A stretch of 38,687 nt of DNA from a virus. Below the pieces are notes generated by a model. The model was given only the letters and a program-made list of their open reading frames with translations, was not told the DNA's origin and did not search any database. Both the position numbers and the translations under genes were made by a program. The DNA lies in the IMG/VR virus record IMGVR_UViG_3300009181_000016, positions 1-38,687 of that record. One strand, 5' to 3'. Below, one piece after another: positions 1 to 8,490 of this stretch; the stretch's first letter is position 1, and each line of letters begins with the position of its first letter.

Positions 1-123
1 ATTGTAATTGTGCCAGCGCCTAAATCTATTTCCCGCACGCGGAAGGCTTCGCGCCCCCAATATATAATTGAATCTGCGACAATCCCCGAAATTGCCAGCT
101 CAGCGGCGTCAACGTAGATAATC
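1..123. repeat. Terminal direct repeat, left copy (circular overlap)
   Basis: Bases 1-123 are identical to 38565-38687. A minus-strand reading frame continues without interruption from 470 down to 1 and on from 38564 to 36701, so the repeat is best read as the overlap of a circularised or circularly permuted assembly. The repeat lies inside a coding gene, which argues against a natural terminal repeat or cos site. Confidence 0.93.
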
Positions 124-470
124 GTTTGCGTTGGCCCCAATTGCGCCAGCGCGTAACAAACCGGCCGCGCCGAATTAACGGCGAAATAGGCGGCGGCCTC
201 CACCTGAGCCGGCGGGATCACAATTTCGAGATCAAGCGATCCCTGCTGGGGGTCGCCCCGAACGGGCGAGACACCTTGATCCGCCACATCGATCAAGGGG
301 ATCCCGTTATCGCGGGCGATAAGAACGCGGTAAGGGAGCAATACCGAGCCCGCTAAGGGCCTGATGTCGCCGGTTGCGAGGGGTAGGGGCAGGATTGAAC
401 TAGTCCCCGCTTGCCCTAGGCCTGCAAAGGTAACAGCGAGGCCGACCGTTTCGCGCGTTATTGTGGCCAT
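1..470 (-). CDS. Tail-tip/hub-like protein, N-terminal part (continues at 38564..36701)
   Basis: This is the 5' part of a 777-residue protein split by the linearisation point. It starts at the ATG at 470-468, directly after the TAG stop of the upstream gene (TAGATG), and reads MATITRETVGLAVTFAGLGQ onward without a stop to base 1. It then continues in the same frame from 38564. The N-terminal 145 residues have no motif I recognise. Position after the tape-measure gene and one further gene suggests a baseplate hub or tail-tip component that contacts the host; that role is inferred from gene order. Joining across the map end is certain, because the GTG at 38602 sits in the middle of this frame (equivalent to base 38). 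Confidence 0.85.
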   Translation of the reverse strand, partial: MATITRETVGLAVTFAGLGQAGTSSILPLPLATGDIRPLAGSVLLPYRVLIARDNGIPLIDVADQGVSPVRGDPQQGSLDLEIVIPPAQVEAAAYFAVNSARPVCYALAQLGPTQTIIYVDAAELAISGIVADSIIYWGREAFRVREIDLGAGTIT

Positions 471-1430
471 CTAGTAAGGGCTCCCGCCGAATAGGCCGCC
501 CGAATAAAGGAAGGCGAGCCGGAGATCTCGCCGACCTCCCGCCGCCCCCGTAATCGAAACCGTAGGGGCTCGCAAACCGCGGATCGGGTCCATCCCTTCG
601 GGGCATTCGGGGCCGGCGTGAATCCTGAGGGCGCCAACGTATTCGCCCGAAACCGCTTGATCGCCGATAATAAATGGGACGCCCAAAACCGACAAGCTCC
701 ACCATCCCCCAGGGTAATCCAGCGCGCAATAGGGGGCGCCCGTAGCCACGCCGATCGCGGCGGCCCAAGCCGGCTTAGCGGTTCGATAGTATTGCATACG
801 GGCGCCGTGGACGCCGATCGTTCCGTCCAGATACAAGGTCCACCAAACGGGGAGCGTGGCGGGGCTGGGGGACATATTCACCACGGCGATCGAACCGTCA
901 GCCGTAAGGGGCGAAAAGGAAACCTGCGCCGGCGACGGGAGCAAGCCGAGATCGTTAGCCCGAACCTGAGGAAACCAGGTAGCCGCGGGGAAAAACTGAG
1001 ATAAAAGCCTTTCATCTCCCGAAACGTTAACGCTAGCCAGATCCCAATTAAGACCTAGAAATTGTATCCCATCAATTCCAAAGCCAGAGGATGGAAAATA
1101 AAATTGATTTCCCGAGGCCTGCAAATATGCCGTGAAACCCTTTGCGTTATTTGCCGCGGTAACGGTCCAACTCCACGTTCCGAAGGCCGCGAGAAATGCC
1201 GCAGGAAGGCCCGAGGGTAAGGAAGTCGCATAAGCATTTAAGGTCGCCGCAAAGGCCGTTCCGAAATCATCTGAGCCCCCGCCGCGAACGTAATACAGCC
1301 CGCCCCCGTAAACCCAAGGGGGGATTGTGTAATTCACAGCATTAGGAACATCGCGAATTGTAATTGAAAACGTCTGCGCCGGAATTTGAGCGGCGAAATA
1401 GGGCGTGAATACCTGAGCGGAAATAGCCAT
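471..1430 (-). CDS. Putative distal tail/tail-tip protein
   Basis: This is a 319-residue protein starting at the ATG at 1430, which overlaps the TAA stop of the tape-measure gene (TAATG), and ending at TAG 471-473 immediately before the next ATG. It is rich in Gly, Ala, Trp and aromatic residues, with no transmembrane or catalytic motif visible. In siphoviral genomes the gene after the tape measure usually encodes the distal tail protein or another tip component. I assign it by position only. It could equally be a tail-associated accessory protein. Confidence 0.6.
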   Translation of the reverse strand: MAISAQVFTPYFAAQIPAQTFSITIRDVPNAVNYTIPPWVYGGGLYYVRGGGSDDFGTAFAATLNAYATSLPSGLPAAFLAAFGTWSWTVTAANNAKGFTAYLQASGNQFYFPSSGFGIDGIQFLGLNWDLASVNVSGDERLLSQFFPAATWFPQVRANDLGLLPSPAQVSFSPLTADGSIAVVNMSPSPATLPVWWTLYLDGTIGVHGARMQYYRTAKPAWAAAIGVATGAPYCALDYPGGWWSLSVLGVPFIIGDQAVSGEYVGALRIHAGPECPEGMDPIRGLRAPTVSITGAAGGRRDLRLAFLYSGGLFGGSPY

Positions 1431-3721
1431 TAGAACCCCGAACCGCCGCGCGAACCGACGAAAGATAGCCGGCCTTGCATTGTGCGAATAGAAGCGGCGT
1501 CATTTGTTACGATCGTAACATTCTGCCGGCCGCCCTCGAAATATGCGAAATCTCCGCCCTCGCCCTGGGCCTCGCCCGCTGAGGTGTAAATAGTTTTCCC
1601 GTTATTACTCGGGCGCTGAGGGCGATCGGTTTTACTGAATAGCATAGAAGCGAGCCCGATAACCGCCACAATCGCGCCGACAACCGGCCCGAAAGACGAT
1701 CCAGCCTGCGCCCCCGCGCCTGCTATCTGAGCGCCTGAACTAACAGCGGAAGCGGCCGTGGCGGCATTTGAAGCCGAGGTGGCGACGGAACTAGCCGCCT
1801 GGCTCGCCGCGGCGGCGGTATTCGCCGACACAGTCGCCACAGAACTAGCCGTGGCCGCGGCCCCCTGCGCCGTCTGAACGGCGGAAAGCGCTTCGGTCGC
1901 CTGCATTATTTTAATAACCACGTCGATAACTTGGCGCATTTTGTCGATCACGCCATCCTGAATTCCGCCCAGCGTGGCGAATGCGTCGCCGAGGTCTAGA
2001 ACCGCGCTAGAGGTTTCCGCAAATGCGGCGCTTGCCGCTTTTTGCGTTTCCGCCACCTGAGCCGTCGCGGCGGCGGCGGGGGCAGGTGTCGCCGGAGTGG
2101 CGCCCTTGCCTTCCGCCTTGTCTAAATCAATTTCTAGTTTTGCGTCCCGCTGGGCCCGATATTCGGCGCCCGTCATTTCAGGATTGGCCGCGCTAAGTTT
2201 TATCTTTTCCAGATATGCGGGCTCGGGGCGCGCCATCATGTAATTAATTTGAATTGCTTCTGAATCAGCCCATTCTTTTAATTTGTCGAAAATTGGCTTC
2301 ATCATTGCCGCGGTATCTTTCGCAGATTGTTCGGCGGCTTTCTTGCTTAGTCCTTTTGATATTCCAGCGACAAAACTTGAACCCGTATTTTCGCCGGCCG
2401 TAGCGGCAAGTTTAACGCCTTCCTTTTCTAAAGCTTGGATATCCCTTTCAAGCGCGTCCAATTGAAGCTGGGTCCCTACTTCGTAAATCCCGCCCATTTC
2501 AGCCATTAGAGATTCTGCGGATTCGCGATAAGCGCGGACTTGGGCCTCCACAAGTTTAGGCCTTTCTGTAATATTTAATTCAGCCGTTCGCGCCGCAATC
2601 ATCGGCTCGCGCTCCTGAACGGTTAAATTCGGATATTGATTCTGAATTTCAATTGTGGCTTTCTTAAACATCGCAAAGCTAACCATTTGATTAGCCTCGG
2701 CGCGCTTTAGTGCGACATTATCCGCAAGGGCTTTGACCTGCGCGGCTTGCTCCTCGGCCTTCGCCAACGTCTGCAAATCCTTGAGCTTCTGAATTGTATT
2801 CAGCCGCTCGGTTTCCGCGTTGACAACGGTTCGGCCGGTTAACTTATCGACCGTTTTTGTAATTTCCTCATATTGCTGTTTTACCGTTTTGATCGGCTCG
2901 ACAAGCGCCACGGTCGAAAGCGCGGCTTCTTTTTGCTTGGCTATTTGAATCTTAATTCTTTCGACATTTGAATCGACCATTTCCGAGTAACCCTCGGTTG
3001 CGCCGGTTACCTCAAAAAGAAATTTCAATAACTGCCCGCTAGGCGAATAGGTTACTAATTTCTTAATCCCATCGGCGGCCAATTGCGCGGCTACGTTCAG
3101 CGATTCAAATATGGTCGCCAGCCGCCCCGCGGCTAAATACATATCATCTGTGCCGAGAATCGCGCCCGCGAATGCGCCGGCCATATCATTCGATTTTTTC
3201 GTCGCTAGCGAGAAAGCCGCTTCACCCTCCGCGCCCCAAGTTTTAAATAGGGCTTCGGAAGATTTCATAAATGCGTCGGCGACTTGTTGGACGCCCGCCA
3301 AGGCAAGCGAAGCCGCGCCCAGCGCCTTGATCGCGCCAGGACCGCCGATCCCCTGAATCATTTTACCGGCCGCAATATCTAATTCGTCGCCAACGTCTTT
3401 TAATTGTTTCGTGAGTTTTTTAGATTCGCCCGCGGCTTCGTCTATTCCTGAGCCGGCGGCCTTTGCGTTGTCGCCCAATTTCTTAGCCGCGGAGGCCGCG
3501 TCATTTGAAGCGGTAGCCGCCTGGGCCGTAGCTTGCGCCGCTGAGGTAGCCGCGCTCGCTTCCGCGGCTAGGCCCTGCGCCGCGCCTTGGCTCGCCGTTT
3601 TAAGCCCTTCCTGAGCCGAAGCGAGGCCATCAACGGATTGATCCAGCGAGGCTAGGCCCTGTTTGGCATTCGCCACGTCGGCGCGGGCCTTAATAACCAA
3701 TTCTTGCTGGATCGTTGACAT
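1430..3721 (-). CDS. Tail tape measure protein
   Basis: This 763-residue protein is predicted to set tail length and act inside the tail tube during assembly and DNA ejection. The composition fits: long Ala/Gln/Lys/Glu-rich helical and coiled-coil stretches (about residues 1-130 and 380-700), an Ala-Ser-Thr low-complexity segment (about 600-690), and a hydrophobic membrane-insertion-like segment near the C-terminus (GPVVGAIVAVIGLASMLF). It is the longest tail gene apart from the hub, and it lies directly after the G/GT chaperone pair, the standard siphoviral order. Its ATG overlaps the TAA of the GT frame (TAATG), so it is probably translationally coupled. At 763 residues it predicts a fairly short tail, roughly 110 nm by the usual 1.5 A per residue rule. 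Confidence 0.88.
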   Translation of the reverse strand: MSTIQQELVIKARADVANAKQGLASLDQSVDGLASAQEGLKTASQGAAQGLAAEASAATSAAQATAQAATASNDAASAAKKLGDNAKAAGSGIDEAAGESKKLTKQLKDVGDELDIAAGKMIQGIGGPGAIKALGAASLALAGVQQVADAFMKSSEALFKTWGAEGEAAFSLATKKSNDMAGAFAGAILGTDDMYLAAGRLATIFESLNVAAQLAADGIKKLVTYSPSGQLLKFLFEVTGATEGYSEMVDSNVERIKIQIAKQKEAALSTVALVEPIKTVKQQYEEITKTVDKLTGRTVVNAETERLNTIQKLKDLQTLAKAEEQAAQVKALADNVALKRAEANQMVSFAMFKKATIEIQNQYPNLTVQEREPMIAARTAELNITERPKLVEAQVRAYRESAESLMAEMGGIYEVGTQLQLDALERDIQALEKEGVKLAATAGENTGSSFVAGISKGLSKKAAEQSAKDTAAMMKPIFDKLKEWADSEAIQINYMMARPEPAYLEKIKLSAANPEMTGAEYRAQRDAKLEIDLDKAEGKGATPATPAPAAAATAQVAETQKAASAAFAETSSAVLDLGDAFATLGGIQDGVIDKMRQVIDVVIKIMQATEALSAVQTAQGAAATASSVATVSANTAAAASQAASSVATSASNAATAASAVSSGAQIAGAGAQAGSSFGPVVGAIVAVIGLASMLFSKTDRPQRPSNNGKTIYTSAGEAQGEGGDFAYFEGGRQNVTIVTNDAASIRTMQGRLSFVGSRGGSGF

Positions 3722-4490
3722 TACTCAGCCCCGTTGTGAAATCTTGTAATTGCCGAGGTTATTCGGGATTTTTCCATCCTAAGCGATCGCGTAATATCCC
3801 GCCACATCGGCGGCCAAATTTCCCGGGGAATCACGGCGCCCGCTTCCGCGTCGCCCTGCAAATTCAGCCATTCGATATTCTCGCCTGTTAACACCATCGC
3901 GGGGCAATGGTCTAGAGGCTCGGCGGGAAGATCGTCCCGCCCTGCTAGCCCCGCGTGCATTGCCGCGAATTGCGCCGAGGCCCAGCCGCCAGGGAAGGCG
4001 GGATCGGCCATCCTAACGGGGTTCCGCTTCGGGAGGCCTGAACAGCCGAGGAATTTAAACCGGCCGGCCCGCGTGCAATCGGCGCAATCGAATTCCTTTC
4101 CGCCTTCCGATAGAATCAGCGCGAGCCGAAAGGCGGCTAGGATTTTCCCAGCTGGGCCTCATCATACAGCCCGAAGCCGATCGCCCCGCACACCTCGCCG
4201 AGAATCTTCGGCGGCCATTCCTGCGCCAGCCATTCAATTCGAGCTTCCCGCGCCGAGGGGACCGCCTGGACGGATTCGAGCGCGCCAGCCTTCCGAATTT
4301 CTACCCGCTCCACGGCCGCCGCGAATGGGCCTTCAATTGCGGCGAAAAATTCTTCGAGGGCTTCAAATTTGCCTTGGACGGCCTGAGCGAGATCTCCGCG
4401 GGCCTTGCCATCCCAGCGGTAGAAAACCGTTAGCGAGGTTTCGGCGTCGCGGTAAATTCGGGGCGTGTAAGGGATAGGGGGGAACAGCAT
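3721..4490 (-). CDS. Tail assembly chaperone GT fusion made by -1 frameshift
   Basis: Ribosomes reading the G frame reach a slippery G_GGA_AAA at 4149-4143. A -1 slip enters an open frame that runs through ILAAFRLALILSEGGKEF to the TAA at 3723-3721, giving a protein of about 256 residues (116 from G plus 140 after the slip). The extension has a zinc-ribbon-like set of cysteines (DCADC, then LGC, then DHCP) and includes the segment beginning MADPAF at 4011, which on its own would look like a separate 96-residue gene. In lambda, G and GT bind the tape measure and recruit tail-tube subunits, and GT is made by a -1 slip on a closely similar heptamer. The position between tail tube and tape measure matches exactly. 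Confidence 0.82.
4118..4149 (-). promoter_or_regulatory. Programmed -1 ribosomal frameshift site with hairpin
   Basis: On the minus strand, 4149-4143 reads GGGAAAA, phased G_GGA_AAA in the upstream frame, a canonical X_XXY_YYZ slippery heptamer. The zero-frame stop follows two codons later. Just downstream, AGCCG and CGGCT can pair around a CCTTT loop, giving a small stimulatory stem-loop a few bases past the slip site. Confidence 0.82.
4137..4490 (-). CDS. Tail assembly chaperone G (unshifted product)
   Basis: This is a 117-residue protein with ATG at 4490 and TAG at 4139-4137. It lies between the tail-tube gene and the tape measure, where siphoviruses place the G chaperone. The sequence is acidic and helical (EALEEFFAAIEGPFAAAVERVEI). 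The last sense codons, CTG GGA AAA TCC, contain the slippery heptamer that gives the longer GT product. Most ribosomes should end here, so G should exceed GT. No other family signature was recognised. Confidence 0.75.
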   Translation of the reverse strand: MLFPPIPYTPRIYRDAETSLTVFYRWDGKARGDLAQAVQGKFEALEEFFAAIEGPFAAAVERVEIRKAGALESVQAVPSAREARIEWLAQEWPPKILGEVCGAIGFGLYDEAQLGKS

Positions 4491-4518
4491 TAGGGGTAGT
4501 CCTAGGCAAGGCCCTTGC

Positions 4519-4534
4519 GGGGCATTTAAGCCCC
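4519..4534 (-). terminator. Hairpin between tail-tube and chaperone genes (possible attenuator)
   Basis: GGGGCATTTAAGCCCC is a 5-bp GC stem in the 64-bp gap after the tail-tube stop. No U-run follows, so it may be a weak attenuator or mRNA 3'-end stabiliser separating a highly expressed gene from the chaperones rather than a true terminator. Confidence 0.3.
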
Positions 4535-4554
4535 TTTGCAGGGGCAGGGAGGGG

Positions 4555-5607
4555 CTAGATAATCGTGAGGGTCAGCGGCTCGGTATTCTCTACCGACTTA
4601 ACAGCCATCCCCGTCAATTTCTGCCGGACGGCGACGCCGCGATCGGGCGTGCTCCCTGCGAATTGAACAAAGGGCGCGGCGACTTTGAAACCGTAGCCGG
4701 CGGTCGCCGAATATGCGGCGGGGTATGCGGTCGCCGAGGCAATCGCAAACGAACCGCCGGCGAGCGCCTGAGAATAAATGTTATAGCTGGACGTGGGCGC
4801 CCAGATCGGATCGATCGTGAAAGTAATATCACGCTTTGCGTAACCAATTCCGCCAACGCCGAGCGTCGAAAGCGCGCCATCGGTTAGAATATAATCTGCG
4901 CCGAAATCGATCGAAATTTCGGTAGACGTCACGTTAGCCGTTACGGCGCCGTTTCCGTCATTCAGCGTGAGGCCCTGGCCCGTTCCGCGGATAAACTGAT
5001 TTGCGGCGACGTCCCAATTGTTACCGCTGAGATCGTCGGCGGAATCCGACCAATTAGAATTGTAAACGCCGAGGCCTTCAATCTTGAGCCGGTGAAGCCC
5101 GTCACTTTTCAGCGTGAAAGTAGCCTTTCCGATTTTACAGCCTGCGATCAAAGCCTTCAATTTCGTTCCGCCCGCGGGCGCGCCCTTCAATCCGAAATAA
5201 CCGGCGAGGGTAAAACTGCAATTTGTGTTATTCGTTGTAGTGTTGATCTTCGGGGTAAGCCGAATTTCCGCTGAAGTAGTGGAATTATCTACCTCGAAAG
5301 CCGAAGCGATGATTTCGGAAATATACTTAGGGATCCGCAAATGGCCTGAGGTGGCTTCGCCGTCGCCGTAAATGGGCATTTCCATCGACCACGTGCATTT
5401 GGCCACCGTCACCTGGCCCAGATATTTCGTTCCATACATATCTTCCAGCGCCGGATTTTCCATTGAAAACCCTAGATCAATTGTCGGCGTCGCCTGAAAA
5501 ACGGGGATCGCGTCGGCCTTCGTGAGGGCTTCCGCTGTTCCCTCGGCGGTTTCTAGGGCCGCGAGAATCGCGCCAAATGAGCCATTGTAACTATTGATCG
5601 AAGCCAT
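4555..5607 (-). CDS. Major tail tube protein (putative)
   Basis: This is a 350-residue protein, Thr/Ser/Gly/Ala-rich with alternating hydrophobic strands typical of tail-tube beta-sandwich proteins. It has repeated strand-like segments such as KATFTLKSDGLHRLKIEGL. It sits after the head-tail joining genes and directly before the G/GT chaperones, the usual place of the tube protein. The ATG at 5607 follows the stop of the preceding gene by 3 bases. It is longer than the minimal tube fold of about 150-200 residues, so it may carry an extra surface domain. The call rests on synteny and composition. Confidence 0.68.
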   Translation of the reverse strand: MASINSYNGSFGAILAALETAEGTAEALTKADAIPVFQATPTIDLGFSMENPALEDMYGTKYLGQVTVAKCTWSMEMPIYGDGEATSGHLRIPKYISEIIASAFEVDNSTTSAEIRLTPKINTTTNNTNCSFTLAGYFGLKGAPAGGTKLKALIAGCKIGKATFTLKSDGLHRLKIEGLGVYNSNWSDSADDLSGNNWDVAANQFIRGTGQGLTLNDGNGAVTANVTSTEISIDFGADYILTDGALSTLGVGGIGYAKRDITFTIDPIWAPTSSYNIYSQALAGGSFAIASATAYPAAYSATAGYGFKVAAPFVQFAGSTPDRGVAVRQKLTGMAVKSVENTEPLTLTII

Positions 5608-5610
5608 TTT

Positions 5611-6282
5611 TTATACTCCCGAATTTGCAGGGGTCGCCCGCAATTGAATTACTGAAATCAAAACGATCGCGTCGGTATAGGTGTCCCCATCCCCGCCGAA
5701 ATTCGGCGTAAATGCGGGCGGCTCGCTTTCGACTGAATAGCAAACCCCGAACCCGTCTGCAATTAGCGTGCGACAGGTGGCGGGGAGGTCCCGCAATAGC
5801 AGGTAGGAAACGGCGCGGCATAGGTTTAGAGCTTGCCGCTGGGCAAATTCGCGGGCCACGGTCACGCCGTAGCCGCCGGCGGTATAGGCTGAATTTTCGT
5901 CACGCCTAACCCGCACAAGGGCCGCGATCCGCTGGTCCACGAATCCCGTCGCCGAATCCATCCCTTCGAGCATTGTAGCGTTTTCACTCCAAATAAAAAC
6001 GTGCGGCACTAGGGTTTCGTCTAAATTCTGAGTGTCCGGCTTTCGATTTGAATAACCGCCATCCAGCGCGAACCCGTCCAAATCAAAGGCGATCGGCTGG
6101 GCCGGTAATTCAGCCGGCACTAGATAAGCCGGCGCGGTGTCAAAATCGCCGCCTGCGCCGAATAGCTGATCCAAGGTCCCGATCGCCCCTGGGCCGCTCC
6201 CGTCGGTTCCTGAGGTCAATTGAAAAAACGCGGAAAGGGTAATCGAATCCGATCCCCACCATCCTAACGCGGGCGCGCTCAC
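5611..6282 (-). CDS. Putative tail terminator/head-tail joining protein
   Basis: This is a 223-residue protein starting at GTG 6282, whose GTGA overlaps the TGA stop of the upstream gene, so it is probably translationally coupled. It has no recognisable motif. Position between the neck-type genes and the tail-tube gene matches the tail terminator or completion protein that caps the tube and connects it to the head. This is a synteny call. The N-terminal 75 residues are Gly/Asp-rich and the C-terminal half looks mixed alpha/beta. Confidence 0.5.
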   Translation of the reverse strand: MSAPALGWWGSDSITLSAFFQLTSGTDGSGPGAIGTLDQLFGAGGDFDTAPAYLVPAELPAQPIAFDLDGFALDGGYSNRKPDTQNLDETLVPHVFIWSENATMLEGMDSATGFVDQRIAALVRVRRDENSAYTAGGYGVTVAREFAQRQALNLCRAVSYLLLRDLPATCRTLIADGFGVCYSVESEPPAFTPNFGGDGDTYTDAIVLISVIQLRATPANSGV

Positions 6283-6872
6283 GGTTCCCGCCTAGCCGCG
6301 GCGAAGCCTGCGCGGCCCAGCCTGCCCCGCAAAACCCTTTGCATACCTCGGGCGACCTCTAGGGCCGCTGATTCATTCAATCGAATAACGGGGCGCGCCG
6401 GTGTATTCGCGGTTTTGTCCCAAGGCTGGAAAAATCCGCCCTGCGATAGGCGGGCCGCAATGCCACCTTTTCGGCCCTTCGCGCCCCAAAACATACTCAG
6501 GCCCGCGACGCCTTCGATATGGTCGCCCTTGCCCTTCCTGAATGCGTCCCGAAGGGGATCGGCGCTACCCTGCCACACTAGGATCGACGTGCCGCCGCCG
6601 GCCTTCGATTTCATTTTAGAGTAACGCGGCTCGGCGCCGTAACCGGACCAGGCGCCCGCGTAAACGTTCGCGCCCGAATTATCAAAAGCTTCCTGTGTTG
6701 AATCTTCCAGCGTGAAACGGGGATCGACTACATTTGCCGCAATACCTGGGCAGGGCGTCGGCCGGATAAAACCTTTCCAAACTAACGCCCAATCGTTTGA
6801 AATTGTAACGTCGGCTAACTGAAGCATTTTAGAAACGTTTTTCAGGCCTGGGATTTCGATCTGGATATTCAT
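6279..6872 (-). CDS. Putative neck/head-completion protein
   Basis: This is a 197-residue basic protein with ATG at 6872, one base after the stop of the upstream gene (TAAAATG). It resembles HK97 gp10-like or virion-morphogenesis proteins in place and in its features: a short helical N-terminus (LKNVSKMLQLADV), Gly/Trp-rich loops and an Arg-rich C-terminus (VARGMQRVLRGRLGRAG). Such proteins sit at the head-tail interface. I did not recognise a specific motif, so the function is inferred from gene order. Confidence 0.5.
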   Translation of the reverse strand: MNIQIEIPGLKNVSKMLQLADVTISNDWALVWKGFIRPTPCPGIAANVVDPRFTLEDSTQEAFDNSGANVYAGAWSGYGAEPRYSKMKSKAGGGTSILVWQGSADPLRDAFRKGKGDHIEGVAGLSMFWGAKGRKGGIAARLSQGGFFQPWDKTANTPARPVIRLNESAALEVARGMQRVLRGRLGRAGFAAARREP

Positions 6873-6873
6873 T

Positions 6874-7347
6874 TTAGCGCGTCCAGCTATTGATCCGGTT
6901 CAACGGGTCCCAGAATATACCGCGGGCCGCCTGCAATTGCGAGGGGCTTAGCCCTTCCGTATGCGACCGAACCGAATTCACCCCATCGATCTGGGTATAG
7001 GCGCGGAGATATTCGGAAGGGTTGACGCGGATTCGATCCAGCCGGCGGGAATATTCTTCGGACCATCCCCGCGCCTGAGCTTGATTTGCGGCCGTGGCGA
7101 GGCCGTATTGCCCCAGCGAGCCGATCGCCACTACGTTCCCCAAATTAACGTAATCGTCGGGGAAATCCGCCACTGTAATCGAAGCGGGGTCAATCCCGAT
7201 CGCCCACAACATTCTGCAAACGTCACCCGATACTACATCGATCGCGTTTTCTAGGGCCACATCGTCGGCCGTTTTCAGGAATGCGATCCAGCCGGCTTTC
7301 AGCGTCGCCGTGGTAATTCCGAATTGATTTGTTGAAACGAAAGCCAT
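6874..7347 (-). CDS. Putative head-tail connector/adaptor
   Basis: This is a 157-residue protein starting at ATG 7347 and lying immediately downstream of the capsid gene and its terminator. It is predicted mainly helical. Small proteins in this position are generally head-tail adaptors that bind beneath the portal. Since a strong terminator lies just upstream, this and all following tail genes are presumably expressed from read-through or antitermination. No motif was recognised. Confidence 0.5.
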   Translation of the reverse strand: MAFVSTNQFGITTATLKAGWIAFLKTADDVALENAIDVVSGDVCRMLWAIGIDPASITVADFPDDYVNLGNVVAIGSLGQYGLATAANQAQARGWSEEYSRRLDRIRVNPSEYLRAYTQIDGVNSVRSHTEGLSPSQLQAARGIFWDPLNRINSWTR

Positions 7348-7363
7348 TTGAACCGCCGAGCTG

Positions 7364-7398
7364 GAAAAGAAAAGGGGCGAGCCGCAAAGCCCGCCCCT
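7364..7398 (-). terminator. Rho-independent terminator after the major capsid gene
   Basis: On the minus strand AGGGGCGGGC and GCTCGCCCCT pair (one mismatch) around a TTTGCG loop, followed by TTTTCTTTT. It lies 29 bases past the capsid stop, so it probably terminates most transcripts there and keeps capsid mRNA high relative to the tail genes. Confidence 0.8.
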
Positions 7399-7426
7399 AG
7401 CCTTCGGGCCGTTAGCCTAGCAGGCC

Positions 7427-8437
7427 TTAGCCGCCGTAGTTTGCGGGCGTCTGAACGGGCGTCTGGAAACAGAATCCAAGCGCCGGCTCCACGATTGCCA
7501 CCTGAGCCGCCTGTGAAGCGGTATAGGCATAATCGTTAGTAGCTTCAAGAATACCCTCGCGGAGAGAGAAGGGCTTAGCCTGGTAGGTGTAAAGCGCCGA
7601 CCGCGTGTAAAGCGAAGCGTTATCCTGATCGGCGACGTGGCCAACCCAAGCGAAATTAGAATTAATAAAAGCGTTACTCGCCGTCTGGCCAAACGCCGCG
7701 GAATTCTGCGAAGCGGAGAGGATCAGAACCTCCACACGGTCCACCTGAGCGCCAGGGTTAAGCGAAATCAGCTCGGCCAAAAGCTCGGCCGTCTTAGCCG
7801 GCGTGAAGCCCGAGGCAATATCTCCGCCGAGAGACTTAAAGTAAGGATTCTGTTTAAGGGCGAAAAATGCCGCCCATCCCAGAACGATCTTATTCGCCTT
7901 CTTGCCAACCTTAAGCGGCTGGGCCGTAGCCTTCGCGAGGGCCTGAACAATATCATAAGACGGATCGTCCCAATATGTTCCGGCCGCGCCCGTGGTAGTG
8001 CCGGCCCAATTCGAGCCGGTGGAGACAAGCGAAGCTAGCTTCTGTTCATGCTCCAGCATAATCGCGGTAGTCATTGCGGGGGCCGCGATCTGGCCCTCAT
8101 ACGACTGAATACCCTTCGGCCCCATGTTATCGCGAATAACGGTTGAAATCGTGGTCTGAGCCTCACGAATCGGGATCAGAATATCCGAATCCTGAAGGCC
8201 AACGTTGATCTGCCGGATATTCGCGCCAGGCGCCTTTACAAGCGAACGGCCGGCCACGCTAAGGCCCTGCCAATCCGTCCGAAAAAACTTGCCCTTAAAT
8301 GCGGTTCCCGAAACGTCGGCGCTGATATCGCCTTCGAGATTAACCGTAGGGGCGGCCATGCGAGAAATGAAAAGGCTAGGATCGTTTGCGACGGCTTCCA
8401 TTGCCTGAGGAATTGTAACGCTTGCGGTCGAGGACAT
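7427..8437 (-). CDS. Major capsid protein (HK97-fold candidate)
   Basis: This is a 336-residue protein with ATG at 8437. It lies after the protease/scaffold and cement-like genes, the standard head-gene order. The sequence has features common to major capsid proteins: an Ala/Asn-rich N-terminus, a long central helix region (IQSYEGQIAAPAMTTAIMLE) and a beta-rich C-terminal part with WVGHVADQDNASLYTR. A strong terminator follows its stop, consistent with high expression. No scaffold domain is fused, which matches the separate scaffold encoded upstream. Family membership was not tested. Confidence 0.75.
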   Translation of the reverse strand: MSSTASVTIPQAMEAVANDPSLFISRMAAPTVNLEGDISADVSGTAFKGKFFRTDWQGLSVAGRSLVKAPGANIRQINVGLQDSDILIPIREAQTTISTVIRDNMGPKGIQSYEGQIAAPAMTTAIMLEHEQKLASLVSTGSNWAGTTTGAAGTYWDDPSYDIVQALAKATAQPLKVGKKANKIVLGWAAFFALKQNPYFKSLGGDIASGFTPAKTAELLAELISLNPGAQVDRVEVLILSASQNSAAFGQTASNAFINSNFAWVGHVADQDNASLYTRSALYTYQAKPFSLREGILEATNDYAYTASQAAQVAIVEPALGFCFQTPVQTPANYGG

Positions 8438-8490
8438 TTGAAAGCCTTAGGTTGGGGCTAGAGATTCAGCGAGAAAGGGGAGAGAATTAA

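Noticed and set aside
1-123. Natural direct terminal repeat or cos end
   Set aside because: The repeat sits inside a coding gene whose frame is restored by circular joining; typical of assembly overlap.
3721-4011. Independent 96-residue gene MADPAF...
   Set aside because: The frame is open upstream to the G_GGA_AAA site and in phase after a -1 shift, so it is better explained as the end of the GT fusion.
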